A stretch of DNA of 64,000 bases from assembly GCF_009177065.1 (NCBI RefSeq), contig NZ_WEZF01000002.1, positions 62,001 to 126,000 of the forward strand, read 5' to 3'. The position numbers were made by a program, and so were the translations under genes. Each line of letters opens with the position of its first letter. The stretch's first letter is position 1. This DNA is from Tautonia marina. GTDB lineage: Bacteria; Planctomycetota; Planctomycetia; Isosphaerales; Isosphaeraceae. The notes below the pieces were generated by a model. That model saw only the letters and a program-made list of their open reading frames with translations. It had not been told where the DNA came from and did no database searches. Of the stretch, positions 42,036 to 50,891 are shown one piece after another.

Positions 42036-44393
42036 ATGGATCGAATCCGGCGACGGTACCGGCGGTTTCTCGACCGTGCTCTCCCCATCGTGGCGATGGC
42101 CGCGCTAGGCGGGTGGACCTTGCCGGAGGCCGGGGCCGATCAGGTCGTCCTGAAAAACGGAGGCTTGATCCGCGGGATCGTCGAGCGCGATAACGCCATC
42201 GTCACCGTTTACGACGGCCTGAAACGCACCGTTATCCGTCAAACGAAGATCGAGCAGATTTCACCCGAACCCCCCACCGCCCGCCAGGAACTGGAACGCT
42301 TCTCGCTCGTCCAGCCGATCGAGGTCCACGGCGGTGAGATGCCCTCTCACGCGCTCCGCATTCGAACCGCCCCCTGGGACGAGTTCGGCCAGCGACTCTT
42401 TGAATTCTCAAAATACACCGGCCGATCGCTCCGCGCCGAACGGATGAAACAGGCGATCAACGAGATCGGCCCCGACATCGTCAAATTCCGAGGCATCGAC
42501 GGCTTCTGGCTCGGTCAGATCGCCACCGACGAGGTTCCCAGAGACGTCATCCTCGGCCTCCTCGACCGGGTCGATCCGACCAACAAGAACGAACGCTTGC
42601 GGGTCGCTCGCTTTCTCATCCAGGCCCGGTGGTACGACGAGGCCCTGGCCGAGCTCGACCGCCTCGATTCCTCCTTCCCCGAACTTTCCTCGACCATCGC
42701 CAACGTCCGGCTCACGGTACGCGACCTTCAAACCCAGCGGGCCCTCGACGAGGCCAATCGGCTCGTCACCGTGGGCCAGCCTCGGGCCGCCGAAGCCCTG
42801 CTCACGACCTTCGATTCCGAAGGGGCCTCAATCACACTCCGTGATGAAATTTCCAAGGCCCTCCGAGAGCTTCAAGCCTCCCAGGAATCGCACCGCGTCT
42901 TCGCCTCGGATCTGCGATCGCTCCTCGACAATGCTCCCGAATCCATCTCACGTGATCTCCGCTCCGAGACGTTCGAGATTCTCCAGGCCCTTGCCGACGT
43001 TCCCGACGCCGCCGCTCCCCGTCTCTCGCCAGGCCGCGCGGTCACCGAGGCCGACGGTTCCCCCATCCCTCCCGAAGTCCGCCTCAGCCGAGCCCTCTCC
43101 TCTTGGGTCGTCGGCGCCGAGTACGCCGTCGATGATCCCTCAGACGTTCGTGATCTCTGGCAAACCCGAGCGAGCATTCTCGATTACCTCTCCTCAACCG
43201 ACCCTTCCGAGCGTGATCGCCTGCTCGCGGAACTCCTGGGCGGTTCGACCGACGACGAAGGAAACGGCCCCGAGCCGGCCGATCTGGAACGGATCTCCCG
43301 GATCATCCGGCACCTGCCCCCCCCCTTCGCCTCGGGCGACGTTCCCGCTGGTGGTGTCCCTTTGATCCGCCGCGTGATTGACGACGTGAACCCGACCCCA
43401 ACCGAGTACGCCATCCTTCTCCCGCCCGAGTACCACCCCTTGCGATCGTATCCGGCCGTCGTGGCCCTGCACGACGGTCGAGGAGCCCGATCGGCGCTCG
43501 ACTGGTGGGGCCCCGAAGCCGCCCGTAACGGCTTCGTCGTCATCGCCCCGGAATACATGGCCCCGTCCGAATCTCCTGATTACCGCTACTCCCCCGACGA
43601 ACACGCCGCCGTCCTCCTCTCGCTCCGCGACGCCCGCAAGCGTTTCTCCATCGATCCCGACCGCATCTTCCTCGGCGGCTCGATGCTCGGAGGCAATGCC
43701 GCCTGGGACATCGGCCTGGCCCACCCCGATGTCTTCGCCGGAGTCGCCACCCTTTCGGGAATTCCCGCCAAGCATGTCGCCCGGACTCGAGCCCACGGCG
43801 CCTACGTGCCCATGTTGATTGTCATTGGCGACCTGGCCACCGCCTCGACCGACAGCCTCGTCTTCGATCTGGCCAAGTCCATGATCAGCAAGACCTGGGA
43901 TGTAACCTATGTCGAATACCTCAAACGCGGCCTTGAGCCCCTTCCCGAAGAGCTTCCCGCCGTCTTCGATTGGATGAAGCATCGAACTCGGGAAACCCAT
44001 CGCAAGGACTTCGAGGTCGTCGCCTCCCGATCAAGCGACGACCGCTACTACGGCCTCGTCATCCGAGACTTCCTCCCCGGCCGCACTCCTGCCCCGGAAG
44101 CGGTCGATCCCCTCGGCACGAAGCTCGACCCAGCCACCATCACCTGTAAAACCAGCACCCTGAGCAACCTGATGGCCCTGACCGTCAGTGGCATGAACGC
44201 CATCGACATCTGGCTTGCCCCTGAATATTTCGACTTTAACGAGCGCATTCAGATTCGCATCAACGGCAAACGCCTCTTTTACGATCGGGTCAAGCCCGAC
44301 CTCCGCGCCTTGCTCGAAGACGTCCGCATCCGAGGCGACCGAACCCAGCTCTACTGGGCCAAACTGCCCCTCGGCGGCAAGCGTCCCGGATGA
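42036..44393 (+). CDS. Large exported protein with C-terminal esterase-like alpha/beta-hydrolase domain
   Basis: 785 aa from ATG 42036, seven bases after GGGAGG; a TTG at 42012 is rejected. An Arg-rich N-terminus then a hydrophobic stretch (ALPIVAMAALGGWTLPEAGA) form a signal peptide. Residues ~30-390 form a helical repeat region containing YDEALAELDRLDSSFPEL, which resembles TPR-like packing. The hydrolase domain begins near TEYAILLPPEYHPLRSYPAVVALHDG (~455) and has GGSMLGGNAAWDIGLAHPDVF (nucleophile Ser ~545) in the PHB-depolymerase/feruloyl-esterase style. A beta-rich C-terminal tail (~650-785) is unassigned. It leads a co-directional run to 48000 and ends in a strong hairpin. Confidence 0.75.
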   Translation: MDRIRRRYRRFLDRALPIVAMAALGGWTLPEAGADQVVLKNGGLIRGIVERDNAIVTVYDGLKRTVIRQTKIEQISPEPPTARQELERFSLVQPIEVHGGEMPSHALRIRTAPWDEFGQRLFEFSKYTGRSLRAERMKQAINEIGPDIVKFRGIDGFWLGQIATDEVPRDVILGLLDRVDPTNKNERLRVARFLIQARWYDEALAELDRLDSSFPELSSTIANVRLTVRDLQTQRALDEANRLVTVGQPRAAEALLTTFDSEGASITLRDEISKALRELQASQESHRVFASDLRSLLDNAPESISRDLRSETFEILQALADVPDAAAPRLSPGRAVTEADGSPIPPEVRLSRALSSWVVGAEYAVDDPSDVRDLWQTRASILDYLSSTDPSERDRLLAELLGGSTDDEGNGPEPADLERISRIIRHLPPPFASGDVPAGGVPLIRRVIDDVNPTPTEYAILLPPEYHPLRSYPAVVALHDGRGARSALDWWGPEAARNGFVVIAPEYMAPSESPDYRYSPDEHAAVLLSLRDARKRFSIDPDRIFLGGSMLGGNAAWDIGLAHPDVFAGVATLSGIPAKHVARTRAHGAYVPMLIVIGDLATASTDSLVFDLAKSMISKTWDVTYVEYLKRGLEPLPEELPAVFDWMKHRTRETHRKDFEVVASRSSDDRYYGLVIRDFLPGRTPAPEAVDPLGTKLDPATITCKTSTLSNLMALTVSGMNAIDIWLAPEYFDFNERIQIRINGKRLFYDRVKPDLRALLEDVRIRGDRTQLYWAKLPLGGKRPG

Positions 44394-44412
44394 TCGGCCC
44401 TCGCATGTTTTC

Positions 44413-44454
44413 CAGACCACCGAGGGGAGGAGCCCGCCTTCCCTCGGTGGTCTG
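44413..44454 (+). terminator. Strong hairpin terminator with T-rich tail
   Basis: A perfect 14-base-pair inverted repeat (CAGACCACCGAGGG / CCCTCGGTGGTCTG) followed by TTTCG, 20 bases after the stop of the esterase-like gene. Confidence 0.8.
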
Positions 44455-44612
44455 TTTCGTACCCCGTCGGGTCGCAAGCCGGCGGTGGCCCGATCATCCA
44501 TCAATTTCGATCAATCGCTCCCTCCCTGGCACCGGGCGACGCGATCGGTACAATGGTCGCCATTGGCTCACCACCCCGCCTCGATTCAGTCCCGGATGAT
44601 CCGGAGCGATCC

Positions 44613-44933
44613 ATGCCCTCGGCAAATGAACTGTACGATCAGGCTGTCGATCTGCGAGACGCAGGAGACAAGGAAACCGCCGTCACCAAGCTGAAGGAAG
44701 CCGTCGAGGCCGAACCCGACCATACGCTCTCTCACGGCCTCCTGGCCCGCCTCTGCGTTGACCTCGGCCTGTTCGACGACGCCATCCTGCACGCCCGTCG
44801 GGTCGTGGAACTCGAACCGGAAGATCCCTTCAGCTACACCGCCCTGTCCGTCATCTGCCAACGCTGCGGACGTATCCCGGAAGCGGAAGACGCACTGGCC
44901 AAAGCCCGCATGATGCAAATGGGGCTCGATTAA
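44613..44933 (+). CDS. Small TPR-repeat protein
   Basis: 106 aa from ATG 44613, with GGAG seven bases upstream. Nearly the whole protein is tetratricopeptide sequence: LYDQAVDLRDAGDKETAVTKLKEAVEAEPDH, then HGLLARLCVDLGLFDDAILHARRVVELEPED, then YTALSVICQRCGRIPEAEDALAKAR. Each has the W/L-G-Y-A-P pattern, giving three TPR units. TPR proteins scaffold protein-protein contacts; the partner is not evident. It is cytosolic (no signal). It lies between the esterase-like gene's terminator and the M20 gene, so it probably has its own promoter. Confidence 0.85.
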   Translation: MPSANELYDQAVDLRDAGDKETAVTKLKEAVEAEPDHTLSHGLLARLCVDLGLFDDAILHARRVVELEPEDPFSYTALSVICQRCGRIPEAEDALAKARMMQMGLD

Positions 44934-45062
44934 GTTCCGTCCTCCGAACCCGCTCCATGCGTGACGCGCGAGGTTTCCTCGCCATCCTCCTACGGGAAGC
45001 GCCAGACCAGATTGCTTGATCTCCACCCCGTTGATTCGCCCCTCGATCCCGGAGCCCCGTCG

Positions 45063-46379
45063 ATGATCGCCCCCCTCGTGGTTCTGCTCGCCTCGCTTCC
45101 CGGACCGATCGCCCCCCCCTCCGGAGCCGATGCCGCCTGGATCGAAGCCGAGATCGACGGGCTGATCGACCTCTACCAGCATCTCCACCAGCATCCCGAG
45201 CTCTCCAACTTCGAGCAGCAAACCGCCACTCGAATCGCTCGGGAGCTTCAAGAGGCGGGCGTCGATGAAGTCACCTCCGGCGTGGGTGGCCACGGGGTCG
45301 TCGGTGTGATTCGCAACGGAGAAGGCCCGACCGTCCTCGTCCGAACCGATCTCGACGCTCTTCCGGTCGTTGAGGAGACCGGATTACCTTACGCCAGCAC
45401 TGTCACCACGACCGATGACGCCGGCGAGACGGTCGGCGTGATGCACGCCTGTGGACACGACGTGCACATGACCTGCTTCGTTGGCACGGCGCGATGGCTC
45501 TCCGACCATCGAGACGCCTGGTCGGGCACCGTCCTGCTCGTCGCCCAGCCGGCTGAGGAACGCGTCAGCGGCGCCCGAGCCATGCTCGACGACGGCCTAT
45601 ACGATCGCTTCCCCCGCCCCGATTTCGCCCTCGCCCTGCACGTTGCCTCCGATCTTCCCAGTGGCCGTGTCGCGTATTGCGCCGGCCCGGCCCTGGCGAG
45701 CGTGTCCAGCGTCGATATCACCGTCAAGGGAAAAGGAGGCCACGGCGCGTTCCCTCACCGAACGGTTGATCCAATCGTGCTGGCCGCCTCACTCGTTATG
45801 GAATTGCAGACAATCGTCAGTCGAGAGGTCGCCCCAACCGATCCGGCCGTCGTCACCGTCGGCTCGTTCCAGGGAGGTTCGAAGCACAACATCATCCCTC
45901 CCGAGGCAACGCTCAAGCTCACGCTTCGCTCCTACAAATCCGAGGTCATGGATCAACTTCTCGACGGCATTCAGCGCCGTACCCTCGGGCTCGCCCACGC
46001 CCACAACGCCCCCGAGCCCACCATCACCGTTGGCGATTCCACCCCGCCGACCGTCAACGACCCTGATCTCGTCGCTCGGGTCGTCCCGGCCCTGGAAACC
46101 GCCCTCGGCCCCGACCGCGTTGTACCAACCGACCCGGTCATGGGAGCCGAGGACTTCGGCCTTTTCAGCCTCGATGGCGCCATCCCCGGCTTCATGTTCT
46201 GGCTCGGCACCGCCTCGGCCGATCGCGTTGCCGCCGCTCAAAATGGTGGCGATCCCCTTCCCTCACTCCATTCCCCCCTGTTCGCCCCCGAGGCTCACCC
46301 GGCCGTCGCCACCGGCGTCCGTTCCATGACTGCGGCCGTGGCCGAACTCCTTCCCCGGGGTGGAGCAGAGAACCGCTGA
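45063..46379 (+). CDS. Exported M20-family amidohydrolase/peptidase
   Basis: 438 aa from ATG 45063 (GGAG nine bases upstream). A short hydrophobic leader (MIAPLVVLLASLPGPIA) suggests export, unlike most cytosolic M20D members. Hallmarks are IDLYQHLHQHPELSNFEQQTA (~33-53), VRTDLDALPVVEETGLPY (~93-111), MHACGHDVHM (zinc ligands ~125-134), LLVAQPAEERVSGA (catalytic/ligand Glu pair) and the dimerisation lid KGKGGHGAFPHRTVDPIVLA. The terminal part, DPVMGAEDFGLFS, holds the last ligand region. This is the IAA-amino-acid hydrolase/N-acyl-L-amino-acid amidohydrolase subfamily, which removes acyl groups from amino acids or peptides. The HD gene begins 31 bases after the stop. Confidence 0.92.
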   Translation: MIAPLVVLLASLPGPIAPPSGADAAWIEAEIDGLIDLYQHLHQHPELSNFEQQTATRIARELQEAGVDEVTSGVGGHGVVGVIRNGEGPTVLVRTDLDALPVVEETGLPYASTVTTTDDAGETVGVMHACGHDVHMTCFVGTARWLSDHRDAWSGTVLLVAQPAEERVSGARAMLDDGLYDRFPRPDFALALHVASDLPSGRVAYCAGPALASVSSVDITVKGKGGHGAFPHRTVDPIVLAASLVMELQTIVSREVAPTDPAVVTVGSFQGGSKHNIIPPEATLKLTLRSYKSEVMDQLLDGIQRRTLGLAHAHNAPEPTITVGDSTPPTVNDPDLVARVVPALETALGPDRVVPTDPVMGAEDFGLFSLDGAIPGFMFWLGTASADRVAAAQNGGDPLPSLHSPLFAPEAHPAVATGVRSMTAAVAELLPRGGAENR

Positions 46380-46410
46380 GTTCTACCGAATCGAGGGTTC
46401 ACCAAGTCCC

Positions 46411-46989
46411 ATGAGTGTCTCGTACGACCAGGCCTGGAACCTGCTGCACGATTGGACTTCGTCCCCTTCGCTGCTCTTGCACGCGAAGACGGTCGAGGCC
46501 GTCATGATTCAGGCGGCCCACCGCTATGGTCGCGGTGCCGACGACGAGCAGCGCTGGGCGATCACCGGCCTGCTGCATGATGCCGATTACGACCGTTGGC
46601 CCGACGAGCACCCCCGCCGAATCGTCTCCTGGCTTCAAGAGCGCGACGAGCCCGAGATCGCTCACGCCATCTCGGCCCATTTCACCCGCTGGGGAGTCCC
46701 CGCCGAGACTCCCCTCGATCGCGCTCTGCTTGCCTGCGACGAGCTGACCGGCTTCATCGTCGCCTGCTCCCTCGTCCGGCCCGAGGGGATCACCACCCTC
46801 GGTTCATCGAGCGTCAAGAAGAAGCTCAAGGATCGCTCCTTCGCCGCAAAGGTCGATCGTGACGAGGTTCGCCTTGGGGTCGAACAGCTTGGGGTGTCGC
46901 TCGATGATCACATCCGCTTCATCATCGAAGCCCTCACCCCCCACGCAATCGACTTCGGCATCGGTCCCCGGGCTCCCCGCGATTCCTGA
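46411..46989 (+). CDS. HD-domain metal-dependent phosphohydrolase-like protein
   Basis: 192 aa from ATG 46411; a GTG at 46360 is also in frame but would overlap the M20 gene. The N-terminal part AWNLLHDWTSSPSLLLHAKTVEAVM (~7-31) and ITGLLHDADYDRWPDEHPRRI (~51-71, the HD pair) are typical of the HDIG-type cytosolic hydrolases. LLACDELTGFIVACSLVRPEG follows (~110-130) with the conserved second Asp. The family acts on nucleotides or phosphate monoesters; the specific substrate is unknown. It lies directly after the M20 gene and is probably in its operon. Confidence 0.87.
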   Translation: MSVSYDQAWNLLHDWTSSPSLLLHAKTVEAVMIQAAHRYGRGADDEQRWAITGLLHDADYDRWPDEHPRRIVSWLQERDEPEIAHAISAHFTRWGVPAETPLDRALLACDELTGFIVACSLVRPEGITTLGSSSVKKKLKDRSFAAKVDRDEVRLGVEQLGVSLDDHIRFIIEALTPHAIDFGIGPRAPRDS

Positions 46990-47157
46990 CGTTCCTCGTC
47001 TTGCTCCGGATCAGATCACCTCTGCCACTCGGTAGCCCCGCCCGATTCGGCCCATTAGAATCGCCTTCTTCGGTCCCTTGCCGAGGACGGCGATCGCCTG
47101 GCCGATCCCGTCGCGGCCTCAAGACTCTCCCTCGACGCTCAACCGGAGCCGACCGCG

Positions 47158-48000
47158 ATGTTCCCAAGCCTGACCCTCCGCACCCTCGCCGCCCTCGGCC
47201 TGATCGCCGGGGGCACTCTCGCCCTGGAGGCCGCGATGTCGTCGCAGCAAGATGCCCCAAAGCTCGGCTACGACGATACTCCGTTCCTTCCGGGCGGCAC
47301 CTACCGCGTGCATGACGGCACCCGTCCCCAACCGACCGTGATCGACCCCGGGACCTCCAGCACCCAGGAATCGCCCGGTCAGCCCCCGTCCGATGCGGTC
47401 GTTCTCTTCGACGGCTCCGACCTGTCTGCCTGGGAGTTGCCGAACGGTCAGGAGGCCCCCTGGGACATCAAAAACGGCTCGATGGTGATTGCGCCGAGAA
47501 CCGGATCGATCCAGACGAAGCAGGAATTCGGCGACTGCCAGCTTCACCTCGAATTCGCCAGTCCCGAGCCCGCCACCGGAGAGGGCCAGGGGCGCGGCAA
47601 CAGCGGCATCATGTTCTTCGGCCGTTACGAGATTCAGGTGCTCGACTGCTTCGAGAATCAGACCTACCCCGACGGCCAGGCCGGAGCGATCTACGGCCAG
47701 TATCCGCCCCTGGTCAACGCCTCTCGGCCTCCCGGTCAGTGGCAGACCTTCGACATCATCTTCAAGGCACCGAAGTTCAATGACGACGGCTCCGTTGCCG
47801 AACCGGCCTACGCGACCGTCTTCCACAACGGCGTCTTGCTACACCACCACACGCCGCTCCTCGGCGCTGTCGCCTTCCGAGCAGTTGCTCAGTACCAGCC
47901 CCACGGCCCCAAAGGCCCATTGATGCTTCAGGATCACGGCAACCCCGTCCAATTCCGCAACATCTGGATCCGGGAACTAAAGGGCTACGACGAGGGTTGA
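47158..48000 (+). CDS. Exported DUF1080 (3-keto-disaccharide hydrolase family) protein
   Basis: 280 aa from ATG 47158 (GGAG upstream). A signal peptide (LTLRTLAALGLIAGGTLALEAAM) is followed by a linker and then a concanavalin-like beta-sandwich. The DUF1080 signature is visible: VVLFDGSDLSAWE (~80-93), FGDCQLHLEFASP, GRGNSGIMFFGRYEIQVLDCFEN (~146-168) and a terminal GNPVQFRNIWIRELK. The family includes 3-keto-glycoside hydrolases that work with Gfo/Idh/MocA-type oxidoreductases in a redox-assisted cleavage of glycosides. Two exported Gfo/Idh/MocA enzymes are present in this window, although none is adjacent, so cooperation is a hypothesis. It ends at a strong hairpin. Confidence 0.88.
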   Translation: MFPSLTLRTLAALGLIAGGTLALEAAMSSQQDAPKLGYDDTPFLPGGTYRVHDGTRPQPTVIDPGTSSTQESPGQPPSDAVVLFDGSDLSAWELPNGQEAPWDIKNGSMVIAPRTGSIQTKQEFGDCQLHLEFASPEPATGEGQGRGNSGIMFFGRYEIQVLDCFENQTYPDGQAGAIYGQYPPLVNASRPPGQWQTFDIIFKAPKFNDDGSVAEPAYATVFHNGVLLHHHTPLLGAVAFRAVAQYQPHGPKGPLMLQDHGNPVQFRNIWIRELKGYDEG

Positions 48001-48032
48001 GCCCTCTGGCCCGCTCGTTTCCCAAACGCAAA

Positions 48033-48074
48033 AACGGGGACGGTCACCACGCCCAGGTGGTCACCGTCCCCGTT
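48033..48074. terminator. Hairpin between convergent genes
   Basis: An 18-base inverted repeat with one mismatch (AACGGGGACGGTCACCAC and its near-complement), loop six bases, between the stops of the DUF1080 gene and the minus-strand gene at 48134. It probably serves both. Confidence 0.8.
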
Positions 48075-48133
48075 CAGTTCACTGCGGAGATCGCAAGCGT
48101 TGAGCCTGCCGATCGGCTCGGGACGTGCGATTC

Positions 48134-48583
48134 TCACGAGTTCGGGATCGGGAACAGTTGCAAGTTCTGAATGCGCCAGACTCCGCCGTCCTGCCGGACG
48201 CGGACTTGCACGAATTGCAAGATGAGCGAACCGCCGAGATCCGGTTCGAAGGTTCCGCCGATCAGCAGCATCTCCGGCCCGACGAATCGAGCATATTCGA
48301 CCACGTTTCGTGACGTGGTCTGAGCCGAATCCTTGAACAGGTCGGCATAGAGTTTTTGAATCCGCTCTTTCCCCTGGTAATGCTGCGTCTCCAAACTGCT
48401 GTCCGTCTTCGAATACAGCGTGATGACCGCATCATCCGTGTAGGTTGCCGCCATTGCGGCGGCATCCTTGGTATCGAAGGTCGCAGCCCCCGCTTCCAAA
48501 AGTTGGGTCGCGGTGGCTGTGGCATCCTGGGCCGGAGCAGCGGTCCAGGCCAGCAACAAAACGCTTAGTGTCAACGATGCCAT
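48134..48583 (-). CDS. Exported NTF2-like (SnoaL/DUF4440-type) protein
   Basis: 149 aa from ATG 48583, which has GGAGGG eight bases upstream; the frame to 48634 adds a non-signal stretch. The signal peptide is MASLTLSVLLLAWTAAPAQ. The core begins ATQLLEAGAATFDTKDAAAMAATYTDDAVITLY (~25-57) and ends RVRQDGGVWRIQNLQLFPI, the helix-plus-curved-sheet pattern of the NTF2-like superfamily in the SgcJ/DUF4440 style. Members bind small molecules or are catalytic; no catalytic residues were recognised. It is a monocistronic gene between hairpin 48033-48074 and the STAS gene. Confidence 0.75.
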   Translation of the reverse strand: MASLTLSVLLLAWTAAPAQDATATATQLLEAGAATFDTKDAAAMAATYTDDAVITLYSKTDSSLETQHYQGKERIQKLYADLFKDSAQTTSRNVVEYARFVGPEMLLIGGTFEPDLGGSLILQFVQVRVRQDGGVWRIQNLQLFPIPNS

Positions 48584-48802
48584 GAGAGGAACCCTCCGAT
48601 TTGATGGGGAGGAAGTGGTTGTAAATCTCATCATACACCCCTCCCGCTAGGAATCCCAACGTCTTCGCATCTCTACCGGGAACCCATGTCACGACCCTGA
48701 CCGACCCTCGGATCACCACTCAAATCCTCTGCCCCCATCTGGTCGGGCGGCCAGGATGGTTTTCCCGTTGCGCTCTCTCCTGAACGGCTTCGCAGGGTCG
48801 AG

Positions 48803-49165
48803 TCAGTCACTCGAAGCCCCTGCGATGGCGTCGTCCTCGGAAATGAGCATGACCCGATCCAGACGGGTGATCGCAAAGAACTCTCTCAGATGAGGATTCA
48901 GACCGCAGAGCCTGAGCCTTCCACCCGACGGCCGGAGCTGGCGATCCAGACGGATCAGGGAACCAAGCCCCAGGCTCGACAGGAATTCGACCTGGGAGCA
49001 ATCGAGCACCAGGTCCGACCAGCGCCGAACCATCGCTTCTTTAATCAAGACCGCGCCCAGTTCCTCCGGCAGCTTGGGGGTGAGCAACACAATCTGCACG
49101 AACCCGTCTTGCTGGGAGACGCGATACGAGTCCTCGACGCTTCCCGCTGGAGCAAGGCTCATCAT
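48803..49165 (-). CDS. STAS-domain anti-sigma-factor-antagonist-like protein
   Basis: 120 aa from ATG 49165 with GAGGATGG upstream. A single STAS domain covers most of the protein: DGFVQIVLLTPKLPEELGAVLIKEAM, then DLVLDCSQVEFLSSLGLGSLIRLDRQLRPSGGRLRLCGLNPHLREFFAITRLD. The FLSSLGLGSLI loop carries Ser residues where SpoIIAA/RsbV-type proteins are phosphorylated. Such proteins release sigma factors from anti-sigma kinases in response to PP2C action. No RsbW-type kinase is adjacent; the PP2C at 14477 belongs to the Ser/Thr PPM group and a link is speculative. Confidence 0.88.
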   Translation of the reverse strand: MMSLAPAGSVEDSYRVSQQDGFVQIVLLTPKLPEELGAVLIKEAMVRRWSDLVLDCSQVEFLSSLGLGSLIRLDRQLRPSGGRLRLCGLNPHLREFFAITRLDRVMLISEDDAIAGASSD

Positions 49166-49320
49166 GATCCATCCTCGTCAGACGTCTCGAAGACTCAACC
49201 CGATCGGCCCTGAGTCGCTCTGGCCGACCTCAGCAACCTCCCAGGTGCCGGGTCTCCCCGGGCGAATGCCACAGCTCACCGCATTCAATCCCTGGCCTCG
49301 AGGGCGTTGCCCCTCTCAAC

Positions 49321-50466
49321 TCACCCCGATCGCCGCTCCGAACACGTGGAAAAGGCTGGTTCCGCCCCCGGGAGTTGATCTCCCATCACGAACGAGGCAA
49401 CCGTTTCCCCCACGGCCGGCCCATGCTTGAAGCCGTGCCCCGAGCCGCCCGTGACGATCCACGCGTTGTTCAACCCCGGCAACCGATCGGCCAGGAATCG
49501 ACCGTCGATGGCTTCGGTATACTGACAAACCGACGCGGCAATCAAGGGTGCATCCGCCATTCCGGGAAACCGAGTCGCCAGAAAAGACCGCGCATCGTCC
49601 AGTCCCTGGGCCGAGGGCGTTCGGTCCCCGGTCGTCGGGTCGAAGGCAGGACCACGGTGATCGTCCGCGACCTTGAAGCCCCCGACGTCTCCATCGCCAG
49701 GAACGCCGTACCAGAACCGCGCTCCGTGATACGCCCACACCGGCAATCGCCCCGGCCCGAACCGATCATCCCCCGGTGGCGTCCCAAACACAAAGATCTC
49801 CTGTCGAGTCACCGGTAACGACCAGCCGAGCAGACGATCGAGCACGGCCCCTTGCCAGGGCCCCACGGCGAAGACAAATGCATCCGCTGTCACCCGTGAA
49901 CCATCCGCCAGGCGAAGATCGTCCATCCGGCCCGATCGAATCGTTCCCGGCTCCACCCACGACGATTGATACGATCCCCCCTCGGTAACGAGCGCGTCTC
50001 TGACCACCTGACAGGCTTCTCTGGCCCGAAGCGCTCCGGCTCCCGGTTCCAGGATCGCTCCCTCCAGGTCGTCAGTTCGAATCTGCGGATAGGCGACCGC
50101 CAGTTGATCGGCGTCGAGCCATTCATGCGGCACCGACGCATTCGTCAGATTCGAAAGCAATCGCTGCTCCACCTCCGAGCGCTTGGGCGCCAGCCAGACC
50201 AGGCCCATCGGGTCGAACAGGCGACGCCTCGATCGCTCCTGCTCCTCCATCCAGAGCTGTCGAGCCCTGCCTGCCAGCCGAACCATGTCCGGGTTCTCGT
50301 ACGACTGCCGAAAAACCCTCGTGGCCCCTCCCGAACTCGCCCTGACATGCCCTGGTCCCCAGGCATCGATCAGAACAACCTCACACCCCCGTCTCTGCAG
50401 GTTCAACGCCGTCCAGCCTCCAAACGCCCCTGCACCCACCACTGCCACCCGCCCTTGCGTGCTCAT
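49321..50466 (-). CDS. FAD-dependent oxidoreductase, monomeric sarcosine oxidase/MTOX-like
   Basis: 381 aa from ATG 50466, preceded by GGAGGGGAGGGG; the frame to 50664 starts in unrelated sequence. The ADP-binding fold is VAVVGAGAFGGWTALNLQRRGCEVVLID (residues ~7-34). GATRVFRQSYENPDMVRLA (~48-66) fits the DAO family. The C-terminal signature VCQYTEAIDGRFLADRLPG, then GGSGHGFKHGPAVGETVA, keeps the Cys that in monomeric sarcosine oxidase carries covalent FAD, and the SGHGFK motif. The enzyme would oxidise a secondary N-methyl amine or amino acid to imine with release of peroxide. It is cytosolic. No glycine-betaine genes are nearby. Confidence 0.88.
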   Translation of the reverse strand: MSTQGRVAVVGAGAFGGWTALNLQRRGCEVVLIDAWGPGHVRASSGGATRVFRQSYENPDMVRLAGRARQLWMEEQERSRRRLFDPMGLVWLAPKRSEVEQRLLSNLTNASVPHEWLDADQLAVAYPQIRTDDLEGAILEPGAGALRAREACQVVRDALVTEGGSYQSSWVEPGTIRSGRMDDLRLADGSRVTADAFVFAVGPWQGAVLDRLLGWSLPVTRQEIFVFGTPPGDDRFGPGRLPVWAYHGARFWYGVPGDGDVGGFKVADDHRGPAFDPTTGDRTPSAQGLDDARSFLATRFPGMADAPLIAASVCQYTEAIDGRFLADRLPGLNNAWIVTGGSGHGFKHGPAVGETVASFVMGDQLPGAEPAFSTCSERRSG

Positions 50467-50717
50467 GCCCCTCCCCTCCGTTATTGGTGTTGAGTCCGTT
50501 CCTGGTTCGATCCGCGCCGTCCGTGGCAACACCGATCGATTCCTACCTGTCACCGCCACCGCCCCGTGGGTTCGACACCGCTCACACCACCTGAGAATCG
50601 CAGATTTCCGCCCTCTTGAAAGACCTGTCTTCCTCACGATCCGAGCCGGTCGAAGCCGGCCCATCTTCGAATCCGCGATCCGGCGGAAATGTCTCTATTT
50701 TTTTTGGGAGGCTTGGC

Positions 50718-50723
50718 TATAAT
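50718..50723 (+). promoter_or_regulatory. -10 box (TATAAT) of first RRM gene
   Basis: A perfect TATAAT lies six bases before the conserved leader block; the expected -35 region (around 50695-50700) is poorly conserved. The paralogous gene has TACCAT at the equivalent position (52363-52368). Confidence 0.6.
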
Positions 50724-50729
50724 CATCCT

Positions 50730-50891
50730 GGCTGGTTGGATGATCGAGCAAGCGATGCAGGTTCTCTCAGAGCTCGCCTCTGCTTTCCCGTTCCCACCTT
50801 TCCTGCCGATCGGGCGACTGAAGCCCCGTCCCACTCGACCCGGGACCTTCCACTGGGGGTCGTTGAATGCTCAATGCCCAGGAGATCTTTG
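50730..50891 (+). promoter_or_regulatory. Conserved 5' leader of RRM gene 1, candidate cis-regulatory RNA
   Basis: About 162 bases lie between the -10 region and the GTG start. Block A (50730-50754) begins GGCTGGTTG and ends GAGCAAGCG; 23 of 25 bases are identical in the second RRM gene's leader. Block B (50798-50846) shares CTTTCCTGCC, TCGGGC, AGCCCCGTCCC and CCCGGGAC. The A-B gap is 43 bases here and 42 there. Block A would sit at the 5' end of the transcript. The blocks are not coding, because reading frames differ and neither matches a protein. Confidence 0.65.
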
